Positions 34,180-43,360 of a stretch of 64,000 nt of DNA are shown in pieces (the first letter of the stretch is position 1; the number at the start of each line of letters is the position of its first letter). This stretch comes from Camelimonas fluminis (GTDB taxonomy: Bacteria > Pseudomonadota > Alphaproteobacteria > Rhizobiales > Beijerinckiaceae), in assembly GCF_014656355.1 (NCBI RefSeq), contig NZ_BNCG01000007.1, positions 22,068 to 86,067 on the forward strand, written 5' to 3'. Below the pieces are notes generated by a model that was not told the DNA's origin, did no database searches, and saw only the letters and a list, made by a program, of their open reading frames with translations. The position numbers and the translations under genes are program-made.

Positions 34180-35391
34180 ATGAGCGCCACATCCCTGACG
34201 GCTGATCCAGCCGAAACCTCTTCCCACACCCGCTGGGCGTTGCCCGCGCTGGCCATCGGCGCATTTGGCATCGGCACGACAGAGTTCTCGCCGATGGGCC
34301 TGCTGCCCGTCATCGCCAAGGGGGTCGACGTGTCGATCCCCACGGCCGGATTGCTGATCAGCGCCTACGCCATCGGCGTCATGGTCGGCGCGCCGGTGAT
34401 GACGCTGGCGTTCAGCCGCTTTGGCAAGCGCACCGCGCTGATGCTGCTGATGGGGATCTTCACCATTGGCAACCTGATGTCAGCCGCGGCGCCTGGCTAC
34501 TACACGCTGCTCGCCGCCCGGCTGGTCACCAGCCTCAATCACGGCGCGTTCTTTGGCCTTGGCGCCGTGGTCGCGGCGAGCGTTGTGCCAAAGGACAAAC
34601 AGGCGAGCGCCGTGGCCGCCATGTTCATGGGCCTGACCATCGCCAACATTGGCGGCGTCCCCGCCGCCACCTGGATTGGCCAGCAGATCGGCTGGCGCCT
34701 CGCCTTCGTTGGCACGGCGCTGATCGGCCTTGTCGCCATCGCGGCCCTGTGGTTCGCCCTGCCGAAGGGTGAACGCGGCGTGATGCCGGACGTGAAACGC
34801 GAGCTTGCCGTCCTAATCCGGCCCGCGGTGCTGCTGGCGATGGCGACCACGGTCATGGGGGCCGGCGCCATGTTCACGCTCTACACTTATGTCGCCCCGA
34901 TCCTCACGGAACTGACCGGCGCATCCGGCGGCTTCGTCACGCTCGGCCTTGTTCTGATTGGCGTCGGCTTCACCGCCGGCAACTGGCTGGGCGGCAAGCT
35001 GGCTGACTGGTCGCTTGACGGCGCCACGATGATCTTTCTGGGCGCGCTGGCGACGATCATGTTCATCCTGCCGCTGGCGCTGACCAGCCACGTGGGCGCG
35101 GCCATCGGCCTGCTTGTCTGGGGCGCGGCGGCCTTCGCCATCGTGCCGCCGGTGCAGATGCGGGTGATGGAAGCCGCCTCCGAGGCGCCAGGGCTGGCTT
35201 CCTCGATCAATGTCGGCGCGTTCAACCTCGGCAACGCCGTTGGCGCCGCCGTCGGGGCGGCGGTCATCGGCCTTGGCCTTGGCTATGTGGCCGTCATCAT
35301 CGCCGGCGGTCTGCTGGCGGCGGCCGGTCTGCTGCTGGCCTTCAGCGGCAGCCGGTCTCAAACGCCGCAACTGGCGGCCTGCGACACCTGA
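34180..35391 (+). CDS. MFS exporter, DHA1 arabinose-efflux type
   Basis: 403 residues and twelve hydrophobic segments. Signature stretches: GAFGIGTTEFSPMGLLPVIAKGVDVSIPTAGLLISAYAIGVM and PVMTLAFSRFGKRTALMLLM, typical of the AraJ/YdhP/YdeA group. Proton-driven export of sugars or drugs. Probably cotranscribed with the reductase (12-base gap). Ends at a strong terminator shared with the convergent hydrolase gene. Confidence 0.9.
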   Translation: MSATSLTADPAETSSHTRWALPALAIGAFGIGTTEFSPMGLLPVIAKGVDVSIPTAGLLISAYAIGVMVGAPVMTLAFSRFGKRTALMLLMGIFTIGNLMSAAAPGYYTLLAARLVTSLNHGAFFGLGAVVAASVVPKDKQASAVAAMFMGLTIANIGGVPAATWIGQQIGWRLAFVGTALIGLVAIAALWFALPKGERGVMPDVKRELAVLIRPAVLLAMATTVMGAGAMFTLYTYVAPILTELTGASGGFVTLGLVLIGVGFTAGNWLGGKLADWSLDGATMIFLGALATIMFILPLALTSHVGAAIGLLVWGAAAFAIVPPVQMRVMEAASEAPGLASSINVGAFNLGNAVGAAVGAAVIGLGLGYVAVIIAGGLLAAAGLLLAFSGSRSQTPQLAACDT

Positions 35392-35405
35392 CGCAGGGCC
35401 CGGCG

Positions 35406-35442
35406 ACAGGCCCGCTCTCCAGGTCTCCGGGAGCGGGCCTGT
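35406..35442. terminator. Strong bidirectional terminator
   Basis: ACAGGCCCGCTC (35406-35417) and GAGCGGGCCTGT (35431-35442) form a perfect 12-bp stem with a 13-base loop, followed by TATCATTTT on the plus side. It lies between the convergent MFS and hydrolase genes, 15 bases after each stop. Confidence 0.9.
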
Positions 35443-35456
35443 TATCATTTTCCGGG

Positions 35457-36449
35457 TCAACGCTCGTCAGGCAGGCTCTTCAGCCAGTTGACGAGCGCCG
35501 CCGTCACCTCTTCAGGGCGCTCCTGCTGGGTCCAGTGGCCGCAACCTTCCAGGATGACCGCGTCGGTGAGATGGGGAACGTTCGCCCGCATGGCGGCGAT
35601 CATGTCCAGACCCGGGACCATGGAGAGCACGACGTCGCGCGCGCCGCCGATATAAAGCGCCGGCTGCTGGATCTGGCGGCCGCGCCACGGCGTCATGAAG
35701 GCGACGTCGCGGTGCTGGTTGCGGTAACGGTTCAGTGGTCCGCGCAAACCGCTCTGCCGAAATTCGCTGACCAGATATGCGATGTCCTTTTCGGTCATCC
35801 AGCCGGGAAATGGCTGTGGATCGGGCAGACCATCGAGCACCCTGGCGCTGGCCGGACGGTTGTCGCCCAGTCCATCCGGCGCCTCGCCGGCCAGCCAGAA
35901 ATAGAAGCGCCGGACAAAGGCGCCCAGATCGGCCTCGGCCTCCGCCTCGGCGACGCCCGGCGCCTGGAAGTAATCCTGATAGAAAAACTTGCCGCGGTCG
36001 GCGTAAACCGGCTTCAGCGCGTCGATCAGCGTGCGCTCCGACACGCCCATGAACGGCACGGAGAGGCCGGCCACCGCCCTGATCCTGTCTGGATGCAGCA
36101 GGGCCGTATTCCACACGAGATAGGCGCCCCAGTCGTGGCCGATCAGCACGCCAGGCGCGCCGCCGCCTTCCGCCGCCACGACGCCGGCGATGTCCGCCGT
36201 CATGGATTCAAGATCATACGCCTCGACAGGGTGAGGCTTGTCGCTGCCGCCATAGCCACGACAGTCGATGGCGCAAACCTTGAAGCCGGCTTTGGCAATC
36301 GGGCCAATCTGATGTCGCCACGCCGCCCAACTCTCCGGAAAGCCGTGCACAAGAACCACCAGCGGCCCCTCCCCCGCCATGGCGGCGCGCAGACGGATGC
36401 CGTTGGTTTCAATCATCCGGAATTCCGGACCCTCTGGGCTGCTGACCAT
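35457..36449 (-). CDS. Alpha/beta hydrolase (epoxide hydrolase-like)
   Basis: 330 residues. Oxyanion motif LVHGFPESWAAWRHQ, nucleophile elbow LIGHDWGAYLVWN (Asp nucleophile as in epoxide hydrolases and haloalkane dehalogenases), a cap domain with YFQAPGVAEAEAEADLGAFVRRFYFWL, and the catalytic His in LEGCGHWTQQERPEEV. Soluble enzyme probably opening epoxides. ATG 36449 follows a gggggaac RBS; a longer reading to 36623 is Arg/Ala-rich and non-conserved. Last gene before the terminator. Confidence 0.88.
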   Translation of the reverse strand: MVSSPEGPEFRMIETNGIRLRAAMAGEGPLVVLVHGFPESWAAWRHQIGPIAKAGFKVCAIDCRGYGGSDKPHPVEAYDLESMTADIAGVVAAEGGGAPGVLIGHDWGAYLVWNTALLHPDRIRAVAGLSVPFMGVSERTLIDALKPVYADRGKFFYQDYFQAPGVAEAEAEADLGAFVRRFYFWLAGEAPDGLGDNRPASARVLDGLPDPQPFPGWMTEKDIAYLVSEFRQSGLRGPLNRYRNQHRDVAFMTPWRGRQIQQPALYIGGARDVVLSMVPGLDMIAAMRANVPHLTDAVILEGCGHWTQQERPEEVTAALVNWLKSLPDER

Positions 36450-36540
36450 TGTTCCCCCAAGCTGGCGCAACGGAGCGTGCGCCTGGTTGCAGCGTACCCA
36501 ATGCGACAGCCCTGATCCATGTCTGGCCAGACGCCGATCG

Positions 36541-38202
36541 TCAGCCGCGCGGCGGCCGGTCGCTGCTGCGCCGCCAGATGCGCAGGAATGCGCGCGCCTT
36601 GTGGGAGAACGTGCGCCGCTCATCAGAAATGGCGTCGAGAAACTCGGCGAGCCGGTGTGATTTTTTGGCGGTGTACAAAATGAGCGCCGTCACGGGGATG
36701 ATCACCGCCAGCACATGGAAAACCTTCTCCAGCGCGCCCCGCCCGGAAACGCTGACCAGGCCGGCGCCGATAAAGCCAACCGTCAGCGAGCCGATGAGGC
36801 CAAAAAACGTCACCACGGTCAGCCGCACCACCGTGTTGGCCTGACGACGGAAAGAATCGCTGTCGAGATAATCGATCATGTCGAGCACTTCCCGCCGCAC
36901 CTCGGCGAACAGCCCGTTCAGTTCCAGGTGCCGCCCCCACATGGCGAACAGGTCGTGGGCCGGCGCCTGGTTCGACACCTCCTGGAACCAGTAGCGGTGG
37001 CCAAAACGCAGGAAATTTTCGTGCGTCAGCCGCACCGCGCGCTTGAAACGCTTCACCGTTTCCGGCGCATAGTCTGTCAGCCCGCTGATCGCCGTCACCA
37101 GCCGGTCGCGAAAGATCAGCAAAGCAGCGCGGTGGAAGTGCGCGATCAGACCCAGCAGGAAATACTGCCGCCGGAACTGGCAGGTAATGCCAGTCGCCGG
37201 ATCGGCATAGCGCGGGTCGGCGGCGTCGCCGACCATGATGAACGCCTGGCCCGAACACAGAATGCGGGTGGCGATCTGGTTGTGCCCCCCCGCCGGCTCC
37301 CAGAACCGGTCATAGCAGTAACGCGCCTCGAAATCGGCCAGAAAGCCCGGCGCGAACGGGGCGACGCCCCGGGGACCGGAAGGAGCCACCAGGGCCAGCC
37401 GCATCCAGTCTTCCCGGCTGATGGCCAGCGGATGATCGACCGCCAGGCACCCGAACACTGGCAGGCGCTGGTGCTCAAGCGGACGGAAGCGGATCGGCTC
37501 CCGCCCATCCGTCGCCTGTTCATGCTCCGGCGCCAGCGGATCCATCAGATACTGCCAGTGCGACGCAATGCGGGGCGTGCGGTGCGCCCGGACGAAATCG
37601 AGATAACGGGTCTTGTGCGCATAGTCGGAAACGGCCAGCACAGCGCCGGCGGCGTCCAGCAGGCTGATGCTGGCGCAGCAATTGGTCCCCGAGCCGTCCG
37701 CCTCCCAGGTCGTGGGATACACGCGGCCAAGCCGGAACAGCGCCTCCTGCGCCTGGTCCAGCGTCAGATCGTGGCAAAGAAGCTCGGTGGTGATAATGGC
37801 GAGATCAATGTCGTAGAAAAAATACAACGCAGCGCGAACGACCGTGAAATCCACTGGCGCGCTCTCCGGCTGAAACTGCGCCCGCACCGTGGCCACGTCC
37901 CGGCGCCGGAAGATGCGCACCGGCGAGGCGCCATAGGACGCGCCAGCGCGCGGCTGGTCGCTTTCGCCATACAGAAAGCGCTGCACCGCTGGCATGAAAG
38001 CGGCGAACTCGGCGTAGTGGCGCTCCTCGAAACCGCTCCCGTCGCCAGCAAAGGTATCGGAGGCCTCCTCCCACTGGCTCGCCAGCCGCGCCAGGCGTTC
38101 GGCATGCCGCATGCTGGCGTCGGCCCCGGACAGCGGCGACAACTGCACCGGCCACAACAGTATTTGCCGGAACTCCCGCACCATCGGCCGCTGCTGGTCC
38201 AT
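36541..38202 (-). CDS. CorA-like membrane protein without GMN motif
   Basis: 553 residues, longer than CorA (~320). A large soluble N-terminal domain (~470 residues) has LYFFYDIDLAIITTELLCHDLTLDQ and an extended helical segment (HRAALLIFRDRLVTAISGLTDYAPETVKRFKRAVRLTHENFLRF). Two C-terminal membrane helices follow: RLTVVTFFGLIGSLTVGFIGAGLVS and VFHVLAVIIPVTALILYTAKKSH. Two terminal helices after a long helical domain are the CorA/ZntB plan, but the pore-mouth (Y/F)GMN is replaced by sequence near GFIGAGL. I infer a CorA-superfamily-like transporter or derived sensor. Start supported by a ggaggggcg RBS. Confidence 0.6.
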   Translation of the reverse strand: MDQQRPMVREFRQILLWPVQLSPLSGADASMRHAERLARLASQWEEASDTFAGDGSGFEERHYAEFAAFMPAVQRFLYGESDQPRAGASYGASPVRIFRRRDVATVRAQFQPESAPVDFTVVRAALYFFYDIDLAIITTELLCHDLTLDQAQEALFRLGRVYPTTWEADGSGTNCCASISLLDAAGAVLAVSDYAHKTRYLDFVRAHRTPRIASHWQYLMDPLAPEHEQATDGREPIRFRPLEHQRLPVFGCLAVDHPLAISREDWMRLALVAPSGPRGVAPFAPGFLADFEARYCYDRFWEPAGGHNQIATRILCSGQAFIMVGDAADPRYADPATGITCQFRRQYFLLGLIAHFHRAALLIFRDRLVTAISGLTDYAPETVKRFKRAVRLTHENFLRFGHRYWFQEVSNQAPAHDLFAMWGRHLELNGLFAEVRREVLDMIDYLDSDSFRRQANTVVRLTVVTFFGLIGSLTVGFIGAGLVSVSGRGALEKVFHVLAVIIPVTALILYTAKKSHRLAEFLDAISDERRTFSHKARAFLRIWRRSSDRPPRG

Positions 38203-38451
38203 GAAACGCCCCGCCCCTCCTGAAACCCCGCTTCAGCGTGCGTCCGCAGCATGTGAGACGCCGTGATGTGGGTCTGCCCGGTATCCCGCGGATCAAAGGA
38301 TGCGGCGAAACCGGCGCCGGCAGCGCCTCATGTGAAGCTCCTGGCAGGGTTCCGTCACGCCAGATGCGTCATGATCGGCGTCGGGCCAGGGGCAATGTCA
38401 ACCGGATTTGCATGCATCCGCCACGCCGGGCCTGTTGCGCGCGAACCGGCG

Positions 38452-39903
38452 TCAGTCCCGCCCCCGCGCCGGGCCTGCATCGCGGCCGCCGCCGGCCCAG
38501 GAGGCCAGCCCCACGGCTGCGCTTCCCGACGGAGGGGCCCGCCCCTCCAACAGCAAGGTCCGCTCCAGCAGTTGCTCATACAGCGGGCGTCCACCGATCC
38601 ATTGCGCCGTCAGATTGGCGGTGAGACAGGCGCACATCATGGCCAGAGTCAGCCCATAGGAGCCGGTCAGCTCCAGCGCCAGCACAACGCCAACGAGCGG
38701 GGCGCGAATCGAGGCGGTGAACAGCGCGGCCATCGCGACCATGCCGAAGGCCAGCGGCGAGGCCCCATCGCCCAGGTCGCCGCCAAATCCGGTCTGGACA
38801 ACGGCGAACTCGACCATGCAGCCGAACGCCATGCCGGAACAGACGGCCAGCGCCAGGATTGGCGCGAAAACCCCGCCTGGCGTTCCCGCCGAATAACTGC
38901 CCACCATGGTGATGAAGCGCATGACGACGAACGCCAGCAGCATTGGCAGCGCCGGCGTCTGGGCAGCCCATTTCATGATGACGGTTTCACCGCCAGTGAC
39001 GGTTTGCGGCGCCACGGTCAGCAGGGCGCCGACGCCAAGGCCGACCAGCGCCGGCCACAGGTAAGGGACGCGCCGGTTGCAGGCGGCGGCCAGATTCAGG
39101 GTCGCAAGCAGGGCGGCGTTCAGCGCCACGCCCATGGCGCCAAGCGCGACGCCGAGCAACGCAAAGGCTGGCAGGGTGGCCAGAGGCGCCTGCTGGCCAA
39201 TCATCGGAAGATCAACGCGGGTTCCGGCGATCGCCTGGGTCACGATCGTTGAGGTGACGGCCGCGGCGATCACGCCCATATAGGTGCGGAATGTATAGGG
39301 AAACTGCTTGCGGGTTTCCTCGATCACGAACAGCGCCCCGGCCAGCGGCGCGTTGAAGGCGCAGGCCAGGCCCGCCCCTGCTCCGGCGGCCAGCAGACCG
39401 CGCCGCTCTATCGTGGTGCAGCGCGTCGCGTCGGCTGCGGCGGCGGAAACCGACGCGCCAATGTGGATGGTGGGGCCCTCACGCCCGAGCACGAGGCCGG
39501 AGGAAATCGCCGCGACGCCAGCAACGAACTTCACCGGCAGCACCAGGCGCCACCGCACCTGACGGATGCCCTGAACCGCGCCTTCCAGTTCCTGGACGCC
39601 GCTGCCGCCAGCTTCTGGCGCCAGGCGGCGCACCAGCAACACGCTGACCACCGTCGCCAGCGTGGTCACGCCCATGGTGCACCAGATGCGCTGGTCGGGC
39701 GCAACCCGGGTCGCCAGCCATTGCGGCCAGGCGGACAGATAGTCGATGGTGAGATGGAAGCCCGAGCCGATCAGACCAATAACGGCGCCAACGAGCGCGG
39801 CGAGCGCCACAAAGAGGAACTGGTAGACCCTGGCGCCCTGCACTGACGTGGCGTCATTCAGTGATGGCGCATCCGCCTGTTGCGACGTCGCGGACCCGAT
39901 CAT
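38452..39903 (-). CDS. clcA: ClC family chloride/proton antiporter
   Basis: 483 residues with the ClC fold signatures: GGSGVQE (for GSGIP), GLVLGREGPTIHIGASV with the gating Glu, and SAGTPGGVFAPILALAVCSG. The internal proton Glu is kept in APLAGALFVIEETRKQFPYTF, matching the ClC-ec1 segment with consecutive Glu residues, so it should be an exchanger rather than a channel. Inner membrane; Cl-/H+ antiport as in acid resistance. The C-terminal ~35 residues are Gly/Ala-rich without CBS domains. Confidence 0.9.
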   Translation of the reverse strand: MIGSATSQQADAPSLNDATSVQGARVYQFLFVALAALVGAVIGLIGSGFHLTIDYLSAWPQWLATRVAPDQRIWCTMGVTTLATVVSVLLVRRLAPEAGGSGVQELEGAVQGIRQVRWRLVLPVKFVAGVAAISSGLVLGREGPTIHIGASVSAAAADATRCTTIERRGLLAAGAGAGLACAFNAPLAGALFVIEETRKQFPYTFRTYMGVIAAAVTSTIVTQAIAGTRVDLPMIGQQAPLATLPAFALLGVALGAMGVALNAALLATLNLAAACNRRVPYLWPALVGLGVGALLTVAPQTVTGGETVIMKWAAQTPALPMLLAFVVMRFITMVGSYSAGTPGGVFAPILALAVCSGMAFGCMVEFAVVQTGFGGDLGDGASPLAFGMVAMAALFTASIRAPLVGVVLALELTGSYGLTLAMMCACLTANLTAQWIGGRPLYEQLLERTLLLEGRAPPSGSAAVGLASWAGGGRDAGPARGRD

Positions 39904-39932
39904 GAAGCCTGACGCCTCCCCTGAAACAGAAT

Positions 39933-39954
39933 CGTGGCGGTCCGCCCCGCCACG
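39933..39954 (-). terminator. Hairpin between small exported gene and clcA
   Basis: CGTGGCGG (39933-39940) pairs with CCGCCACG (39947-39954) around 6 bases. On the minus strand it follows the stop at 40036 and is succeeded by ATTCTGTTTC, a weak T-rich tail. Confidence 0.55.
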
Positions 39955-40035
39955 CCTATCATGACCGGCGGCGGAGCGTCCCTTCTTCGATGATCTGAAG
40001 CTGTCGCTCCAGAGACCTGGCGGCCGACCTGCCGC

Positions 40036-40527
40036 TTACTTGCCGCCGAGCGCGCGCTCGACAGCGCCCGCCGCCCACTCCTCGGGCGAGATTTTGGCCG
40101 CGCGCGCCTTTTCATTGACGGCGTCGATCACCGACGACGGCAGCGGCACGTTCAGGATGATCTCCTCGGCGCTCTCAAGCCCGTAGACCAGCGGAACGAC
40201 CACGCTGGCGAAACGCTGCACGCGGCTCGCCTTCTGCTGGTTGTTCAGCATCGTGTTGGCCGCGACCACAGGGCAGTAGGCGCTGATCAGGTTATCGATC
40301 ACCAGGGTGCGGTTCGCCCCGTCCTTGCGCAGCTTGTCGACGGCGGCGTTGAGGGCGTCCGGATCGTTCAGCGGGTCCTGCTTGCCAAAGTTCAGGCGCA
40401 GATCCTTCACCGCGGCCGGCTCCTCGCCCGCCTTGATCGCAGGGCATTCGAAAGCCTTGTCAGCAGCGAAGGCCGGAGCGGCGAGCATGACGGCAAGCGC
40501 GGCGGCGATGGAAAACACCTTCTTCAA
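40036..40527 (-). CDS. Exported protein of unknown function, TTG start
   Basis: 163 residues from a TTG at 40527 behind an aggagac RBS; translation as MKKVFSIAAALAVMLAAPAFAA gives an ideal signal peptide, deciding the start over the upstream non-conserved frame. The mature part has two Cys (FECPAIKAG, SAYCPVVAAN), probably a disulfide, and a C-terminal LPSSVIDAVNEKARAAKISPEEWAAGAVERAL that looks like a short helical ribbon-helix-helix-type motif, odd for a periplasmic protein. Not recognised. It lies 78 bases after the amidase gene on the same strand and is probably cotranscribed. Confidence 0.7.
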   Translation of the reverse strand: MKKVFSIAAALAVMLAAPAFAADKAFECPAIKAGEEPAAVKDLRLNFGKQDPLNDPDALNAAVDKLRKDGANRTLVIDNLISAYCPVVAANTMLNNQQKASRVQRFASVVVPLVYGLESAEEIILNVPLPSSVIDAVNEKARAAKISPEEWAAGAVERALGGK

Positions 40528-40605
40528 GATATCGTCTCCTGGTGACCCCAGGCCGCGATTCACAGCCGGGGTGATTGACAATTCTGGCTCCGCAACGGCG
40601 GTGGT

Positions 40606-41730
40606 TCAAGAATGCGGTTGCGCCACGCTGGCGGCGGCCAGGATGCGGCTCACATCGCCGGCCTGATCCACGATCTTCGCCAATGGAACAACGCGCGGCG
40701 CATCCAGGCCGGCGAGTGTCGTCAGGTCGACGCTGACGAAGTTGAGGCCATTGTAATCGCGGACGAAAAACAGCTTGCGCTCGAGGTCGCTCATGCTGGT
40801 CCAGGAGGTGAACTCCGTCGCATAGGCCTCCCCGTCCCCCGCCTTGAGGCCCTGCACCTCCAGACCGCCGCCGCCATTGGCCGAGCAATCAATGGACACG
40901 CCGCGCGGGCGGTCGAAATTGTTCATGATATGCGCCAGCGTCCGCACCGCCGCGTCGGGGTTGGCGGCCTTCTCCGTGTATTGGGCGTAATACACCGCCC
41001 GCACGAAACGTCCGACCGAGGTGCTGGAGGACGGCAGACCAGCGGTGGCGATGCCCGAATCCGGCTGTTGCGCCGCCAACGCGCCGAAGGTGGCGCTGGA
41101 ACGGTCGACGTTGCTCAGGAAGGTGTAATTGTTGAGGTTGGTGAGGTGCCAGTCGAACTCCGGGCCATTGGTCATGACGCCGACCGGATTGTCGAACAGA
41201 CGCATCACCCCTTTGGTGAATTCGATGACCAGCGCCGCCCCTGAGGGGTCGTGGGCGACATAGTGGAACGGCGACACGGCGCCGCCGAGCATGGCCAGCG
41301 GCTCCAGCAGCACAGGCTGGCGTTCAAGCCCGGCGCGCACCTCAGCCACCGTGGCGAAACTGCCGAGGATCCAGCCGCCCAGATCGGAAGCCGCCAGGGC
41401 GGCCTGGGTCATGTCCAGGGATTGTGCGCCGCCAGCCGAAGGATAGGACAACAGGCTGAAGCTGAGGCCCTGGTCATTCATGCCCTCGATGACCTTGAGA
41501 TCATCCGGCCCCAGCGGCGCGGCGGTCGTCGGCAGCCGACCCGGCATGGTGATGGCGACGAAATCGCGCCGCCGCTCGAACGTCACCGCCGGATGCCCGG
41601 CGACTTCCGACGCGCACTGGGCGCCCTTGGGGAAGACGACAAGCTGGTATGGCAAGGCCACCGTCAGTTCGAGCGTCCGGCCGAAATAGGCCTTGCCGGC
41701 GGCGTCCTTATAGACAAGCGACGTGCACAT
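40606..41730 (-). CDS. Linear amide C-N hydrolase, choloylglycine hydrolase family
   Basis: 374 residues. Begins MCTSLVYKDAAGKAYFGRTLEL: after Met removal the N-terminal Cys2 is the nucleophile of these Ntn hydrolases, and Arg18 in YFGRTLEL matches the family. Other blocks: LPYQLVVFPKG, EGMNDQGLSFSLLSYP, VMTNGPEFDWHLTNLNNY (the conserved TN and N residues) and SSSTSVGRFVRAVYY. Family activities include bile-salt hydrolase, penicillin V acylase and N-acyl-homoserine lactone acylase. No signal peptide, so cytosolic. It follows the efflux operon by 81 bases. Confidence 0.88.
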   Translation of the reverse strand: MCTSLVYKDAAGKAYFGRTLELTVALPYQLVVFPKGAQCASEVAGHPAVTFERRRDFVAITMPGRLPTTAAPLGPDDLKVIEGMNDQGLSFSLLSYPSAGGAQSLDMTQAALAASDLGGWILGSFATVAEVRAGLERQPVLLEPLAMLGGAVSPFHYVAHDPSGAALVIEFTKGVMRLFDNPVGVMTNGPEFDWHLTNLNNYTFLSNVDRSSATFGALAAQQPDSGIATAGLPSSSTSVGRFVRAVYYAQYTEKAANPDAAVRTLAHIMNNFDRPRGVSIDCSANGGGGLEVQGLKAGDGEAYATEFTSWTSMSDLERKLFFVRDYNGLNFVSVDLTTLAGLDAPRVVPLAKIVDQAGDVSRILAAASVAQPHS

Positions 41731-41811
41731 CCAGAAATCCCCCTGTCCGGCTTCATTGCGTCAAGCGGTACATGATCCGCGAGAAAAGGAAAATGGTCAT
41801 ATCCGGGGCCA

Positions 41812-43356
41812 TCACCGGTGCATGAGGCCTGACGCCGTATCGCGCGACGTCATGGCCCCCAGCACGAAGGCCAGATTGGCGGCGGCAACCAGCGAGGCGG
41901 CGTGGGCGTCAGCCTGGGCCTGACGGGCCACAAGCAGACCGCTGTCGGCGGCGGTGGCGGCGGTGATCGAGCCAACGCCCGACTTCCAGGCGGCGAACGC
42001 CGCGTCATAGGTCACCCGCGCCGCATCGGCCAGCGCCGAGGCCGCCTTGTAGGACGCCAGCGCCGAACGCAACGTATCGGAGGCGACGATGATCTCGCGC
42101 ACGGCGTCGTTCTTCACGCGGTTGAACGTGGTTTCGCCGGAATCAGCCAGCGCCTCGGCCTTGCGCAGCTGGGCGGCGCGCAGCCCGCCGTCGTAGATCG
42201 GCATGGTCGCGCCCACCAGGAAGCCGGTGGTGGAGCCCTGCTGGCCAATGGTCGGCAGGCCCGTGGTGCTCAGGCTGTTGGAGCCGCTGGCGGCGACGGC
42301 GCTGAGAAACACCTTGGGCATGAACTCCGATTCAGCGGCGGCGACGCCGGCGCGGCTGGCTTTCATCGCCGCGTAGCTGGCCAGCACGTCGGGACGGCGC
42401 GCCAGGGCGGCGCGGATGGCCGCATCGGTCGGAGCCTGGAAATTCGCCGACAGCGCCCGGCCGCTGGCGTCGCGGATCTGCATCTGCGTCATCGGCGAGA
42501 CGCCCATGGCGCCGAGCAGCGCCTGATAGGCGCCGCGCTCCGCCCCCTGGGCCTGCACCAGACCAAAGCGCGCCTGGGCGACCTGCTGTTTCGCCTGGGC
42601 GACCTCTACTGTGTTGCCGAGCCCCTTTTCCATGCGATCGGCGGCGGCGGCTTCGATCGCCTGGCTGTTGCCCAGCGTTTGTGTGGCGATGCGCACGCGG
42701 CTGCGCGCAGCGCCATAGAGGAAATAGGCGCGGGTGACGTCGAAGATGATCTTCTGGTGGGCGCCGTTGAACAGCACATTGGCCGCGGCCGAATTGTGCC
42801 GGGCGGCGTCATGCAGGGCGCGGCGCTGGCCAAAGTCGAACAACAGCCATTGCAGCGTCACCGTCGGAGTGACGCCGCCCACGGTGACGCTGGGGTCGCG
42901 CAGGCCCGGCAACGCATTGTCGACGCTACCGCCCACCCGCTGGCGACCGCCGATGACGCTGGCGGAAATGACCGGCAGATAGGTGGCCGCCACCATGCCT
43001 TCCGACAGCGCGGCCTGGCGCGCCTGTTGCCAGGCAAGACGGGTTGTCGGGTTGCGGTTCTGGGCGACGTCGATCAGTTCCGGCAGGTCATAGGCCCGCT
43101 TCGACGAAATATCCGGCGTCGCCTCCAGCCCCGCCACTTCCGGTTGCGGCGCCACGCTGAAGGATGGCGCGCCGCCGGGGGCCTCCACCGCCTGTTCGCC
43201 CTTCGGTTTCCAGGGCGTCGCAGGATGCTCGGGCGCGTTCTCCAGGGCGCTTGTGGCGCAGGCCGCCAGACTGCCCGCCGCCGCCAGCAGCAGGCCCGAC
43301 CGCAGATGGCGGTTCACCCGTTTCACGATGAGCCAGGAGGCGTTGTGTAACGTCAT
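41812..43356 (-). CDS. Outer membrane efflux lipoprotein (NodT/OprM-like)
   Basis: 514 residues. Starts MTLHNASWLIVKRVNRHLRS followed by a lipoprotein signal LLLAAAGSLAAC whose Cys would be acylated. Two TolC-like repeats: LPELIDVAQNRNPTTRLAWQQARQAAL and ATDAAIRAALARRPDVLASYAAMKASR. Predicted trimeric outer membrane duct for the HlyD/FUSC exporter encoded upstream. ATG 43356 lies just past the FUSC stop; a start 18 bases earlier overlapping FUSC is also possible. Confidence 0.88.
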   Translation of the reverse strand: MTLHNASWLIVKRVNRHLRSGLLLAAAGSLAACATSALENAPEHPATPWKPKGEQAVEAPGGAPSFSVAPQPEVAGLEATPDISSKRAYDLPELIDVAQNRNPTTRLAWQQARQAALSEGMVAATYLPVISASVIGGRQRVGGSVDNALPGLRDPSVTVGGVTPTVTLQWLLFDFGQRRALHDAARHNSAAANVLFNGAHQKIIFDVTRAYFLYGAARSRVRIATQTLGNSQAIEAAAADRMEKGLGNTVEVAQAKQQVAQARFGLVQAQGAERGAYQALLGAMGVSPMTQMQIRDASGRALSANFQAPTDAAIRAALARRPDVLASYAAMKASRAGVAAAESEFMPKVFLSAVAASGSNSLSTTGLPTIGQQGSTTGFLVGATMPIYDGGLRAAQLRKAEALADSGETTFNRVKNDAVREIIVASDTLRSALASYKAASALADAARVTYDAAFAAWKSGVGSITAATAADSGLLVARQAQADAHAASLVAAANLAFVLGAMTSRDTASGLMHR

Positions 43357-43360
43357 GTTC

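Noticed and set aside
41902..43350. 482-aa plus-strand ORF opposite the outer membrane lipoprotein gene
   Set aside because: Shadow frame; the minus strand has lipobox and TolC repeats.
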